A DNA stretch of 64,000 bases. It comes from Alteraurantiacibacter hainanensis. GTDB lineage: Bacteria; Pseudomonadota; Alphaproteobacteria; Sphingomonadales; Sphingomonadaceae. Positions 17,245 to 25,464 of the stretch are shown one piece after another (the stretch's first letter is position 1; each line of letters begins with the position of its first letter). The DNA lies in NCBI RefSeq assembly GCF_036321025.1, contig NZ_JAZAPB010000001.1, positions 186,001 through 250,000 on the forward strand, in the 5' to 3' direction. Under the pieces are notes generated by a model that was not told the origin of the DNA, did no database searches, and saw nothing but the letters and a program-made list of their open reading frames with translations. Both the position numbers and the translations under genes were made by a program.

Positions 17245-18671
17245 TCCCAGCCCAGCGGATCGCCGTCCATCACTTCCACGCCTTTCGCCGCAAGCTCATC
17301 GCGCAAGGCATCGGACGTGGCAAAGTCCTTTTCCGCACGGGCGGCCTTGCGGCGGGCAAGCGCCTCCTCGATCTCGCCTTCGGTGATTTCGGCAGACTTC
17401 GGGCGAATGCGAAGGTCCTCGCGAGAAAGCTCCATCAGGCCAAGGCCGAGGACCGCGTCCATCGTTTCCACGACGGCGCGCTTGATCCCGGCGTCCACCT
17501 TCTTCACCGCCAGGGCATCCTCCAGCGCGGTGAGAGCAATGGCGGTGTTGAGGTCGTCGCTGATGGCAGCATCGAACTTTTCGAGCAGCGGAGCGAACCT
17601 GGGATGATCCGGTGTTCCGGCCTCGGCATCCTTCTGCCTCTCCGCCTGCATTACCATCCGCTTCAGCCGCGTCAGCGCCGCTTCCAGCCCTTCCCAGCTG
17701 AATTCCAGCTCGCTGCGGTAGTGCGCCTGCAGGCACATCATGCGGTAGGCGAGCGGGTGGTAGCCCTTGTCGATCAGCAGTTGCAGCCGCAGGAATTCGC
17801 CCGAACTCTTGCTCATCTTGCCCGATCGCTCGACCAGGAAGTTGTTGTGCATCCACATGCGCGCGCCGCTGTTCGCGGCATCCGACAGGCCGCCGCAGCC
17901 GCAGAAGGCCTGGTTCTGCGCGATCTCGTTGGGATGGTGGATTTCGCGGTGGTCGATGCCGCCGGTATGGATATCGAACGGGAAGCCGAGCAGCTTTTCG
18001 CCCATGACGGAGCATTCCAGGTGCCAGCCGGGCGCGCCGCGGCCCCACGGGCTGTCCCATTCCATCTGCCGTTTCTCGCCCGCGGGTGTCTTGCGCCAGA
18101 TGGCGAAGTCGGCCGCGTTGCGCTTGCCTTCGACGGTTTCGATCCGGCCTTCGCCTTCCTCCGTCACGGCGCGGGCAAGGCGTCCGTAATCCTCGACGGT
18201 CGAAACGTCGAAGTAGAGGCCGCTGTCGAGCTCGTAGCAGTGCTTGTCCGCGATGCTCTTCGCGAATTCCAGCATCTCCTCGATGTAATCCGTCGCCACG
18301 GACCAGTGCGCCGGCTGGCGGATGTTGAGCGCCTTCACGTCCTGCCAGTAGGCCTCGGTATAGTGCCGGGCGATATCCCAGATCGATTGCGCGCGTTCCG
18401 CCGCGGCCTTTTCCAGCTTGTCCTCGCCCGCGTCGGCATCGTCGGTCAGGTGGCCGACATCGGTGATGTTGATGACGTGGGTAAGCCTGTAGCCCTTCCA
18501 GCTCAGCGTCCGGCCCAGAACGTCGGCAAAGACATAGGCGCGCATGTTGCCTATGTGCGGGTAATTATAGACCGTCGGCCCGCAGGTGTAGACGCGCGCC
18601 TCGCCTTCGTGGACGGGCACGAACGGCTCTATCTGCCGCGTGAGGGAGTTGAACAGTTTCAGGTCAGCCAT
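17232..18671 (-). CDS. cysS: cysteine-tRNA ligase
   Basis: A 479-residue class I aminoacyl-tRNA synthetase that charges tRNA-Cys. It starts with CGPTVYNYPHIGN, carrying the first zinc Cys and the HIGH-equivalent HIGN; the remaining zinc ligands lie around WHLECSVM and GGIDHREIHHPNE, and the KMSKS loop is exact. The C-terminal part includes the DALR-type helices. Upstream at 18720-18754 lies a 35-bp sequence that recurs upstream of folP. Confidence 0.96.
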   Translation of the reverse strand: MADLKLFNSLTRQIEPFVPVHEGEARVYTCGPTVYNYPHIGNMRAYVFADVLGRTLSWKGYRLTHVINITDVGHLTDDADAGEDKLEKAAAERAQSIWDIARHYTEAYWQDVKALNIRQPAHWSVATDYIEEMLEFAKSIADKHCYELDSGLYFDVSTVEDYGRLARAVTEEGEGRIETVEGKRNAADFAIWRKTPAGEKRQMEWDSPWGRGAPGWHLECSVMGEKLLGFPFDIHTGGIDHREIHHPNEIAQNQAFCGCGGLSDAANSGARMWMHNNFLVERSGKMSKSSGEFLRLQLLIDKGYHPLAYRMMCLQAHYRSELEFSWEGLEAALTRLKRMVMQAERQKDAEAGTPDHPRFAPLLEKFDAAISDDLNTAIALTALEDALAVKKVDAGIKRAVVETMDAVLGLGLMELSREDLRIRPKSAEITEGEIEEALARRKAARAEKDFATSDALRDELAAKGVEVMDGDPLGWEWAL

Positions 18672-18719
18672 TGCGCGGTTCGCTTATAGCGGGCGGCAGC
18701 GGGGGACAAGCGTGTGCTC

Positions 18720-18754
18720 GCTAATGTGGAACACATGGAACACTGTCCTGAAGC
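18720..18754 (-). repeat. 35-bp intergenic repeat, copy 1 (upstream of cysS)
   Basis: This 35-bp sequence is identical to 61059-61093. Its core on the plus strand is TGTGGAACACATGGAACAC, with TGGAACACA and TGGAACACT forming a 9-bp tandem step. It ends 48 bases before the cysS start and has the same orientation relative to cysS as copy 2 has to folP. Read with cysS, a GTG-started frame of 19 codons beginning V-F-H-V-F-H-I-S ends at TAA before cysS. Function is unknown: promoter, leader or dispersed repeat. Confidence 0.75.
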
Positions 18755-18868
18755 GAAAAGACCGCCTCGCGATTGGCCGCCTTTGCAGGCGGGCATGGTG
18801 CCCCGAAAATGCGGGCGGCTGGACATGCGAAGGGGATTGCCTGCCTGCCAGCCTGTAGGACATGGCTG

Positions 18869-19366
18869 CTAGGGCAGTTCGAACCCGGTCAGCTTCCAGC
18901 CCAGCCCGTCGCGGGCGAACAGCAGGATGGGGCCGCCGGTCCCATCCTCGAAGGTGCCGACGGCGCGGAAGCTCCCCAGCCCCTGCCGTTCCACGTCCCA
19001 CTCGATTTCCTGTCCGCGCAGCCGTTCGGGCAACAGGCCTGCGGCAAAGCTGCCGCTCACCACCAGATTGCCGACCATTTCGGGCGTCAGCGCCCGCTCC
19101 ACCGCCGCGCGACCAAGCCGCTCGGCAAGCGCGCCGCCGATCTGGTCGACCACGCCGCCCTGCCCTCGCCGCCGCCGGGTGGCCTCGCTGATCTGCTCAC
19201 TGGCAGAGGCGCGCAAGGCGGGAAAGTCGACCCGCTCCTCCAGTTCGGCGGTATCGTTGGCCGCCGCCGCATCGGCGAGGCCCTTCATGGCCAGCCATGG
19301 AGAGGCGAAGTACCAGCCGCCGATAACGAGACCGATGAGGAGGACGAAAGCGAGGAGTTTCTTCAT
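18869..19366 (-). CDS. DUF2939 domain protein
   Basis: A 165-residue protein matching what I know of DUF2939. An N-terminal hydrophobic anchor (KKLLAFVLLIGLVIGGWYFASPWLAMKGL) is followed by AAAANDTAELEERVDFPALRAS, the family's characteristic start. The mature part is probably periplasmic and tethered by the uncleaved helix. No function is known for the family. It lies 108 bases downstream of cobT on the same strand. Confidence 0.75.
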   Translation of the reverse strand: MKKLLAFVLLIGLVIGGWYFASPWLAMKGLADAAAANDTAELEERVDFPALRASASEQISEATRRRRGQGGVVDQIGGALAERLGRAAVERALTPEMVGNLVVSGSFAAGLLPERLRGQEIEWDVERQGLGSFRAVGTFEDGTGGPILLFARDGLGWKLTGFELP

Positions 19367-19474
19367 GAGTGGGTGAACGCACCGACACCCTCGATCTTTC
19401 CCGCAAGCCTGCCCGCCTCGTCGGCCCGCTTCATTTCATGGGCTTTGGCAGGCGCCAGAGAGCGACCCTTTCGA

Positions 19475-21298
19475 TCACTCCATATCGAACAAGGCGGCCA
19501 GCTGTTCGATGATCGTGCCGCCAAGCTGCTCGGCGTCCATGATCGTCACCGCCTTCTTGTAATAGCGCGTCACGTCATGGCCGATGCCGATGGCGACCAG
19601 CTGGACGGGGGACACCTTCTCGATCCACTCGATCACCTTGCGCAGGTGCGCTTCGAGATAGCCCGCGGAGTTCACGGACAGGGTGGAATCGTCCACCGGC
19701 GCGCCGTCGGATATAACCATCAGGATGCGGCGCTCTTCCGGGCGGGCCAGCAGGCGTTCGTGCGCCCATAGCAGCGCCTCGCCGTCGATGTTTTCCTTCA
19801 GCAGGCCCTCGCGCATCATCAGGCCGAGCGAGCGGCGCGCGCGGCGCATGGGCTCGTCGGCCTTCTTGTAGATGATGTGGCGGATGTCGTTCAGACGGCC
19901 CGGATTCTCCGGGCGTCCGTCGGCCAGCCACTTCTCGCGGCTCTGCCCGCCTTTCCAGGCGCGGGTGGTGAAACCCAGGATTTCCACCTTCACCCCGCAG
20001 CGTTCCAGCGTGCGCGCAAGGATATCGGCGCTGATCGCCGCGATGGAGATGGGACGGCCACGCATGGAGCCGGAATTGTCGATCAGCAGCGTGACGACGG
20101 TATCCTTGAAGTCCTGCTCCTGCTCCACCTTGTAGCTGAGCGACTGGCCGGGACTTATGACCACGCGCGCCAGGCGGGCGGCGTCCAGCAGGCCTTCCTC
20201 CTGGTCGAAATCCCAGCTGCGGTTCTGCTGCGCCATCAGGCGGCGCTGCAGGCGGTTGGCCAGCCGCGTCACCACGCCGGCAAGGCCCGCCAACTGGCTG
20301 TCGAGGTAGGCACGAAGCCGGTCCAGTTCCTCGAAATCGCACAGTTCGGTGGCCTCGACCACTTCGTCGAAGCTGGTGGTGAAGGCCTGGTAATCGAAGG
20401 TATTGGGAATGTCCTGCCAGGGCGCATTCTTGCGCTGGGGCAGCTGGAATTCCTCGCCGTCGTCGCCCGGATCGCCTTCGGCCAGGTTTTCGTCGCCGGT
20501 GGCCTCGTCCTGCTCCTCGCCCTCGCCTTCCTCGCCTTCGGCCCCTTCGGCGCGGGTCTCCGGCTGGTCGGACTGGTCGGCGCCGTCCTCGTCCTCGCTG
20601 TCGGTCTCGGTCTCGTCCTGGCCGTCCTCGGATTCGTCGTCGTCGTCGAACCCGTCGAGGTCCTCCGGCTCCATCGGCACCATGTCGAGATGGCGCAGCA
20701 TGTCGAGGCCCAGCTTCTGGAAGGCCGACTGGTCGTGCAGGGCATCGCGCAACTGCTCGAAATCGTCGCCGGTGCGGCTTTCCACGTATTCGCGCACCAT
20801 TTCCACGCCCTCGCGGGCGGAGGCGGGGATCGGCTGGCCGGTCAGCTGTTCGCGCAGCATCAGGCCCAGCGCGGTGTGCAACGGCACGTCCTCGGCCGTC
20901 TCGGCCCGGCTGATGGGATCGCTCGCCACGCGCCTTTCCACCATGGCTTCCATGTTAGAGCGCATGCCGGCGTATTCGGTCTCGCCGATGGCCTCGTACC
21001 GGGCGCGTTCGATGGCATCGTAACAGGCGCGCGCCTCTGCATCGTCGGGGCGCTTCTTCGCGTGCAGGGCGCCGCTGTGATGGCGCAGGCGCAGCGCGAA
21101 ACTGTCGGCAAAGCCGCGCGCCTCGCGGGCCTGTTCGGGCGAGACGTCGCGCCCCGGCATGGGCACGCGGGCGGACTTTCCGGTTTCGCTCGGCTGGTCC
21201 GCCGTCCACCCGATATCCGCCTCCGGATCGCGCGCAATCGCCCGCGCCGCGCCGGTCAGCGCGTTCTTGAACCTGTCGAGAGGGGATTCGTCGGACAT
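19475..21298 (-). CDS. cobT: cobaltochelatase subunit CobT
   Basis: A 607-residue protein of the CobT family. The N-terminal helical domain is followed by a very acidic linker (about residues 212-283, Glu/Asp/Gln-rich) and a C-terminal von Willebrand A domain with the MIDAS motif DNSGSMRG (Asp407). With CobS, CobT forms the ATPase chaperone that drives cobalt insertion by CobN in aerobic cobalamin synthesis. Neither cobS nor cobN is in this window. I chose ATG 21298 (MSDESPLDRF) because the open frame upstream is an antisense shadow of the neighbouring gene. Confidence 0.9.
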   Translation of the reverse strand: MSDESPLDRFKNALTGAARAIARDPEADIGWTADQPSETGKSARVPMPGRDVSPEQAREARGFADSFALRLRHHSGALHAKKRPDDAEARACYDAIERARYEAIGETEYAGMRSNMEAMVERRVASDPISRAETAEDVPLHTALGLMLREQLTGQPIPASAREGVEMVREYVESRTGDDFEQLRDALHDQSAFQKLGLDMLRHLDMVPMEPEDLDGFDDDDESEDGQDETETDSEDEDGADQSDQPETRAEGAEGEEGEGEEQDEATGDENLAEGDPGDDGEEFQLPQRKNAPWQDIPNTFDYQAFTTSFDEVVEATELCDFEELDRLRAYLDSQLAGLAGVVTRLANRLQRRLMAQQNRSWDFDQEEGLLDAARLARVVISPGQSLSYKVEQEQDFKDTVVTLLIDNSGSMRGRPISIAAISADILARTLERCGVKVEILGFTTRAWKGGQSREKWLADGRPENPGRLNDIRHIIYKKADEPMRRARRSLGLMMREGLLKENIDGEALLWAHERLLARPEERRILMVISDGAPVDDSTLSVNSAGYLEAHLRKVIEWIEKVSPVQLVAIGIGHDVTRYYKKAVTIMDAEQLGGTIIEQLAALFDME

Positions 21299-21351
21299 CT
21301 GCAGCGTTCTCGCGCGCTGCCTAAAGACTGCGCCCCGGCTTGCGCAAGACC

Positions 21352-22044
21352 TTATAGTGCGTTGGCACCGCCGAACACGCCGATCAGCAGCGGATCGTTG
21401 GTGGCGCGGGGATTGCGGCGGATCTCCGCTTCCTCCACGCCCATTTCGGTCCAGATGGCGTTGTCCACCGTGGTGGCGAGATTGCGTGCGACGCCGCCCA
21501 CGTCGACGCCGGTAAGTCCCGCGAGCAGTTCGGCCACCAGCGGTTCGTTCGCCACGCGCAGGGCATCGCCCAGTTCGGGCACCATGGCCTCCACCAGCGT
21601 GGTGCCCATGCTGCCGCGCAGGAATTGCGAGGCCGCCGTCGGTCCACCGTTCACCAGCGCCAGCGCGTTGCTGATGCCGATGACGCGCACGGCGTCGGCC
21701 ACGATCGGTGCGGCACGCGCGGCCCCTTCGATGGCGACATCGGCAAAGGCGTCCTCCAGCCGGTTCTTGAACAGGGTGGAGGTGAGGATGCTGGAGAGCA
21801 CGCCGCCGCGCGAACCGATCATGTCCGCCAGGCCCAGGGCAGCCACCTGCTCGTCCCAGAAGCCGCCGGGCGCGGTCAGCCGCGCGAAGGCGCGTTCGCT
21901 GGAGAGATAGAGCAATTGCCGGATGGCATCGGTCAGGCTCCAGCTTCCCATGCTCTGGCAGCCGGGCAGCAGCAGCGTGCCCGAAGCGAGAGCGCCGCCG
22001 ATGAAGGCACGGCGACTGGTCGGCGAAGCGGCGAATTCGGTCAT
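21352..22044 (-). CDS. DUF4197 lipoprotein
   Basis: A 230-residue protein of the DUF4197 type. From ATG 22044 it has a signal with twin Arg (TSRRAFIGG) and a lipobox LLLPGCQS, so it is probably an exported lipoprotein. The mature protein is mostly helical. The family, which has no defined reaction, is recognised from the pattern ALSxALxxG-like helices and the end NDPLLIGVFG. It is divergent from priA (53-bp gap) and 53 bases upstream of cobT. Confidence 0.65.
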   Translation of the reverse strand: MTEFAASPTSRRAFIGGALASGTLLLPGCQSMGSWSLTDAIRQLLYLSSERAFARLTAPGGFWDEQVAALGLADMIGSRGGVLSSILTSTLFKNRLEDAFADVAIEGAARAAPIVADAVRVIGISNALALVNGGPTAASQFLRGSMGTTLVEAMVPELGDALRVANEPLVAELLAGLTGVDVGGVARNLATTVDNAIWTEMGVEEAEIRRNPRATNDPLLIGVFGGANAL

Positions 22045-22097
22045 AAGGTCTTTCCTCTTCTTGCCCGCAGGCATGGGCATTGCCCATATGGCGAGCG

Positions 22098-24269
22098 ATG
22101 CCTGCAACCCGCGCCCGCCTCCTGGTCATGAACGCCGCGCTCGGCCCGCTGGACTACCGCGTGCCGGAAGGCATGGCGGTAGAACACGGCTCCGTCGTCG
22201 TCGCGCCGCTCGGACCGAGACAAGTCACGGGCATAGTGTGGGAAGATGAACGCTTGCCGACCAATCCGGTGCCCGAGGAAAAACTGCGGGGCCTGCTGGC
22301 GGTTCTCGACGTTCCGCCCATCCGCGCCGAACTGCGCCGCCTGATCGAATGGACCGCCGACTACTACGTCGCTCCCATGGCTGCCGTGGCGCGCATGGTG
22401 ATCGCCAGCGGCGGCGCGCTGCGCGGGGCGGCGACGATGACCGAATACCGGCTGACCGGCGGCGCGCCCGAACGCATGACGCCGCAGCGCCAGCAGGCGA
22501 TTGAGGCGCTGGAGGGCGAGCAGGCGACGATCCGCGAACTGTCCGGCCTCTCAGGCGTATCCGAAGGCGTGCTGCGGGGCCTGGTGAATCAGGGCGTGCT
22601 GGAGCCGGTGGAGGTGGACGTCGACCGCCCCTACCCGCGCGCCAGCGCCGATCATCACCTGCCCGACCTCTCGAACGATCAGCGGAAAGTGGCGGACCGG
22701 CTGGTCGCGGCGGTGGAAGCGCACGAGTTCGCCCCGATCCTGCTCGACGGCGTGACGGGATCGGGCAAGACCGAAACCTATTTCGAAGCCATCGGCGCGG
22801 CGATCGCCGCCGACCGGCAGGTGCTGGTGATGCTGCCCGAAATCGCCCTGACCGAGGCCTTCCTCTCGCGGTTCGAGGAACGCTTCGGAGCCGCGCCGGT
22901 CGTCTGGCATTCCTCGCTGAAGAGCACCGAGCGCCGCCGCGCCTGGCGCGCCATCGCCAGCGGGGAAGCGCAGGTGGTGGTGGGCGCGCGCTCGGCGCTG
23001 TTCCTGCCCTATGCCAGGCTGGGCCTGATCGTCGTGGACGAGGCGCACGAGATCAGTTTCAAGCAGGACGACGGCGTGCGCTACAACGCCCGCGACGTGG
23101 CCGTGATGCGCGCCCGTTTCGAAAGCGTGCCGGTTATCCTCGCCAGCGCCACGCCGGCGCTGGAAAGCCTGCACATGGCCGACAGCGGAACCTATGAGAA
23201 GCTGGTGTTGCCGAGCCGCTTTGGCGGGGCGCAAATGCCCGACATACAGCTGGTGGACCTGACCGAGGAAAAGCCCGGCAGCGGCGCATGGATCGCGCCC
23301 CCGCTGCGCCGGGCCCTGTTCGACCGGATGGAGAAAGGCGAGCAATCGCTGCTGTTCCTCAACCGCCGGGGCTATGCTCCGCTGACGCTGTGCCGTCATT
23401 GCGGCTTTCGCTTCCAGTGTCCGAATTGCAGCGCGTGGCTTGTCGAGCATCGCCTCAGTAAGCGCCTGGCATGTCACCACTGCGGACACGAAACCGCGCC
23501 GCCGGAGAAATGCCCCGAATGCGGCGAGCCCGATTGCCTTGTCGCCTGCGGCCCCGGCGTGGAACGGATCGCCGACGAGGTGGCCGAACTGCTGCCCGAG
23601 GCGCGCGTGGCAGTAGTGACCTCGGACACCCTGAATTCACCCGAGAAGGCCGCCGAATTCGTCGCCATGGCGGAAGCGAAAGCCATCGACGTGATCGTGG
23701 GCACGCAGCTGGTGACCAAGGGCTTCCACTTCCCCGAACTGACGCTGGTGGGGGTGATCGACGCCGACCTTGGCCTGGAGGGCGGCGACCTGCGCGCCGC
23801 CGAGCGCACCTATCAGCAGGTGGCGCAGGTGGCAGGCCGCGCCGGACGCGGGGCGAAGCCGGGCGAAGTGCTGATCCAGACGCGGCATCCCGAGGCGCCC
23901 GTCATCGCCGCGCTGGAGGCAGGCGACCGCGATGCGTTCTACGAGGCCGAGACGGAGGCGCGCCGCTACGCCGGTGCCCCGCCCTTTGGCCGCTGGGCCG
24001 CGATCATCGTATCCAGCGAGGACGAGAAGGAAGCGCGCGAGGCGGCGCAGCGGCTGGGCGATACGCGCCCGCGGGTGGACGATGTGCAGGTGCTGGGCCC
24101 CGCCCCAGCCCCGATGGCGCTGCTGCGCGGGCGCTATCGCTATCGCCTGCTGCTCAATGCGAGGAGGAGCGCCGAGCTCCAGCAGGTCATCCGGCTCTGG
24201 CTGTCGAAACTGGATCATCCGCCGGGCGTTCGTATTGGCGTGGATATCGACCCCTACAGCTTCGTCTGA
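22098..24269 (+). CDS. priA: primosomal replication restart helicase PriA
   Basis: A 723-residue helicase that recognises stalled forks and reloads DnaB. It has the N-terminal 3' DNA-binding domain (PLDYRVPEG), Walker A GVTGSGKTETY, the DEAH box VVDEAHE, and a zinc-binding insert with eight Cys arranged as CxxC pairs (CRHC, CPNC, CHHC, CPEC). GRAGRG is seen in the second RecA fold. A TTG at 22080 would extend it by six residues, but ATG 22098 gives the normal PriA start. Confidence 0.95.
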   Translation: MPATRARLLVMNAALGPLDYRVPEGMAVEHGSVVVAPLGPRQVTGIVWEDERLPTNPVPEEKLRGLLAVLDVPPIRAELRRLIEWTADYYVAPMAAVARMVIASGGALRGAATMTEYRLTGGAPERMTPQRQQAIEALEGEQATIRELSGLSGVSEGVLRGLVNQGVLEPVEVDVDRPYPRASADHHLPDLSNDQRKVADRLVAAVEAHEFAPILLDGVTGSGKTETYFEAIGAAIAADRQVLVMLPEIALTEAFLSRFEERFGAAPVVWHSSLKSTERRRAWRAIASGEAQVVVGARSALFLPYARLGLIVVDEAHEISFKQDDGVRYNARDVAVMRARFESVPVILASATPALESLHMADSGTYEKLVLPSRFGGAQMPDIQLVDLTEEKPGSGAWIAPPLRRALFDRMEKGEQSLLFLNRRGYAPLTLCRHCGFRFQCPNCSAWLVEHRLSKRLACHHCGHETAPPEKCPECGEPDCLVACGPGVERIADEVAELLPEARVAVVTSDTLNSPEKAAEFVAMAEAKAIDVIVGTQLVTKGFHFPELTLVGVIDADLGLEGGDLRAAERTYQQVAQVAGRAGRGAKPGEVLIQTRHPEAPVIAALEAGDRDAFYEAETEARRYAGAPPFGRWAAIIVSSEDEKEAREAAQRLGDTRPRVDDVQVLGPAPAPMALLRGRYRYRLLLNARRSAELQQVIRLWLSKLDHPPGVRIGVDIDPYSFV

Positions 24270-24355
24270 CGGGCATACACTGGAGCCGGGCATCAATCTT
24301 GCGCAGGTTGGCGAAGGGCGATAGCAGGGCGGAAACTTGCAGGAATTACGAACAG

Positions 24356-25426
24356 ATGACCAAGTCGATCAGCGACGAGAAGCAAAACCCGGCAATCGAT
24401 CCTGGCAATCCGCCCCCGTTCCCCGTGGGCATCTCGCGCGAGACCATGGAGGACCTGCCGTTTTCGCTGGTCATCGCCGATGCGCAGCTGGAAGACATGC
24501 CGCTGATCTACGTGAACAGCGCGTTCGAACGCGTCACGGGCTACAATCGCGATGCCGTGATCGGGCGCAACTGCCGGTTCCTGCAGGGCCCCAAGACCAA
24601 CGATAGCGATCGCCGCGACATCCGCGAGGCGCTGGAACAGGGCCGAGAGGTCACCGTGGACATCCTGAATTACCGCTCCACGGGAGAGGAATTCATCAAC
24701 CGCCTGCTGCTTTCGCCCCTGAAGCAGGATGGCGAGATCACGCATTTCCTCGGCATCCAGTCCGAACAGCCGAAAGACCGCACGATCGCCGCGCGTGCCG
24801 CCAAGCTGGACGAGCAATTGCGCGAGGTGCAGCACCGGGTGAAGAACCACCTTGCGCTGCTGCTTTCGCTCATCCGCATGGAATCGAAGAAGTCCACCGA
24901 TACCGGCAGCTCGCTGAAGGTGCTGGCCAACCGGGTCGAGGCGCTGAACCTGCTGTACGACGAATTCTCGCGTCCCGGCTCGACGGCGGCCGATACCGTG
25001 GCGCTCGGCGCCTATATCTCGCGCGTTTGCAGCGCCCTCAACATGCTGGACGGACACCGCGAGGTGCGCATGAACCTGGAAACGGACGAACTGCGCGCAT
25101 CGGTCGATTCCGCCTCGCAGATGGGCCTGCTGGTTTCCGAACTGCTCACCAATGCCCTGCAACACGCTTTCGAGGCGGGCCGCGACGGCAAGGTGGACGT
25201 GCGGTTGTGGCACGTGGACGACGGCGAGACGGTATGTCTGCAGGTGTCGGATAACGGCAAGGGAATACCCGAGGGGGTCGACTGGCCCAACGACGGCAGT
25301 CTGGGCGCGCGCATCGTGCGCGAGCTGGTCGACCGGCTCGAGGGCAAGCTGAGCGTGGAAACGGGCAAGGACGGCACCGAAGTCACCATCAGTTTCCACA
25401 CCGGGGCCCTGCTGCCCGAAGAATAG
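24356..25426 (+). CDS. LOV-domain blue-light sensor histidine kinase
   Basis: A 356-residue soluble kinase. Residues about 30-140 are a LOV domain with the flavin-adduct Cys73 in GRNCRFLQGP and the FMN-contacting N-x(9)-N pair around VDILNYRSTGEEFINRLLLSP. After a short linker, His160 lies in EVQHRVKNHLALLLSLIRME, the HisKA_2 phosphoacceptor signature, followed by a catalytic ATPase domain with ELLTNALQHAF and DNGKGIPEG. The size and order match the Erythrobacter litoralis LOV kinases EL346/EL368, which signal through response regulators of the general stress pathway. No response regulator is adjacent. The FeS photolyase begins 38 bases downstream. Confidence 0.9.
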   Translation: MTKSISDEKQNPAIDPGNPPPFPVGISRETMEDLPFSLVIADAQLEDMPLIYVNSAFERVTGYNRDAVIGRNCRFLQGPKTNDSDRRDIREALEQGREVTVDILNYRSTGEEFINRLLLSPLKQDGEITHFLGIQSEQPKDRTIAARAAKLDEQLREVQHRVKNHLALLLSLIRMESKKSTDTGSSLKVLANRVEALNLLYDEFSRPGSTAADTVALGAYISRVCSALNMLDGHREVRMNLETDELRASVDSASQMGLLVSELLTNALQHAFEAGRDGKVDVRLWHVDDGETVCLQVSDNGKGIPEGVDWPNDGSLGARIVRELVDRLEGKLSVETGKDGTEVTISFHTGALLPEE

Positions 25427-25464
25427 TTCGCGGAACTCCTGGCCAATCGCCCGGTTCGCCTTGC

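Noticed and set aside
21299..22129. N-terminal extension that would join cobT to an upstream frame
   Set aside because: The extension is antisense or out of frame to the DUF4197 gene and has Arg/Gly-rich shadow composition; cobT starts naturally at 21298.
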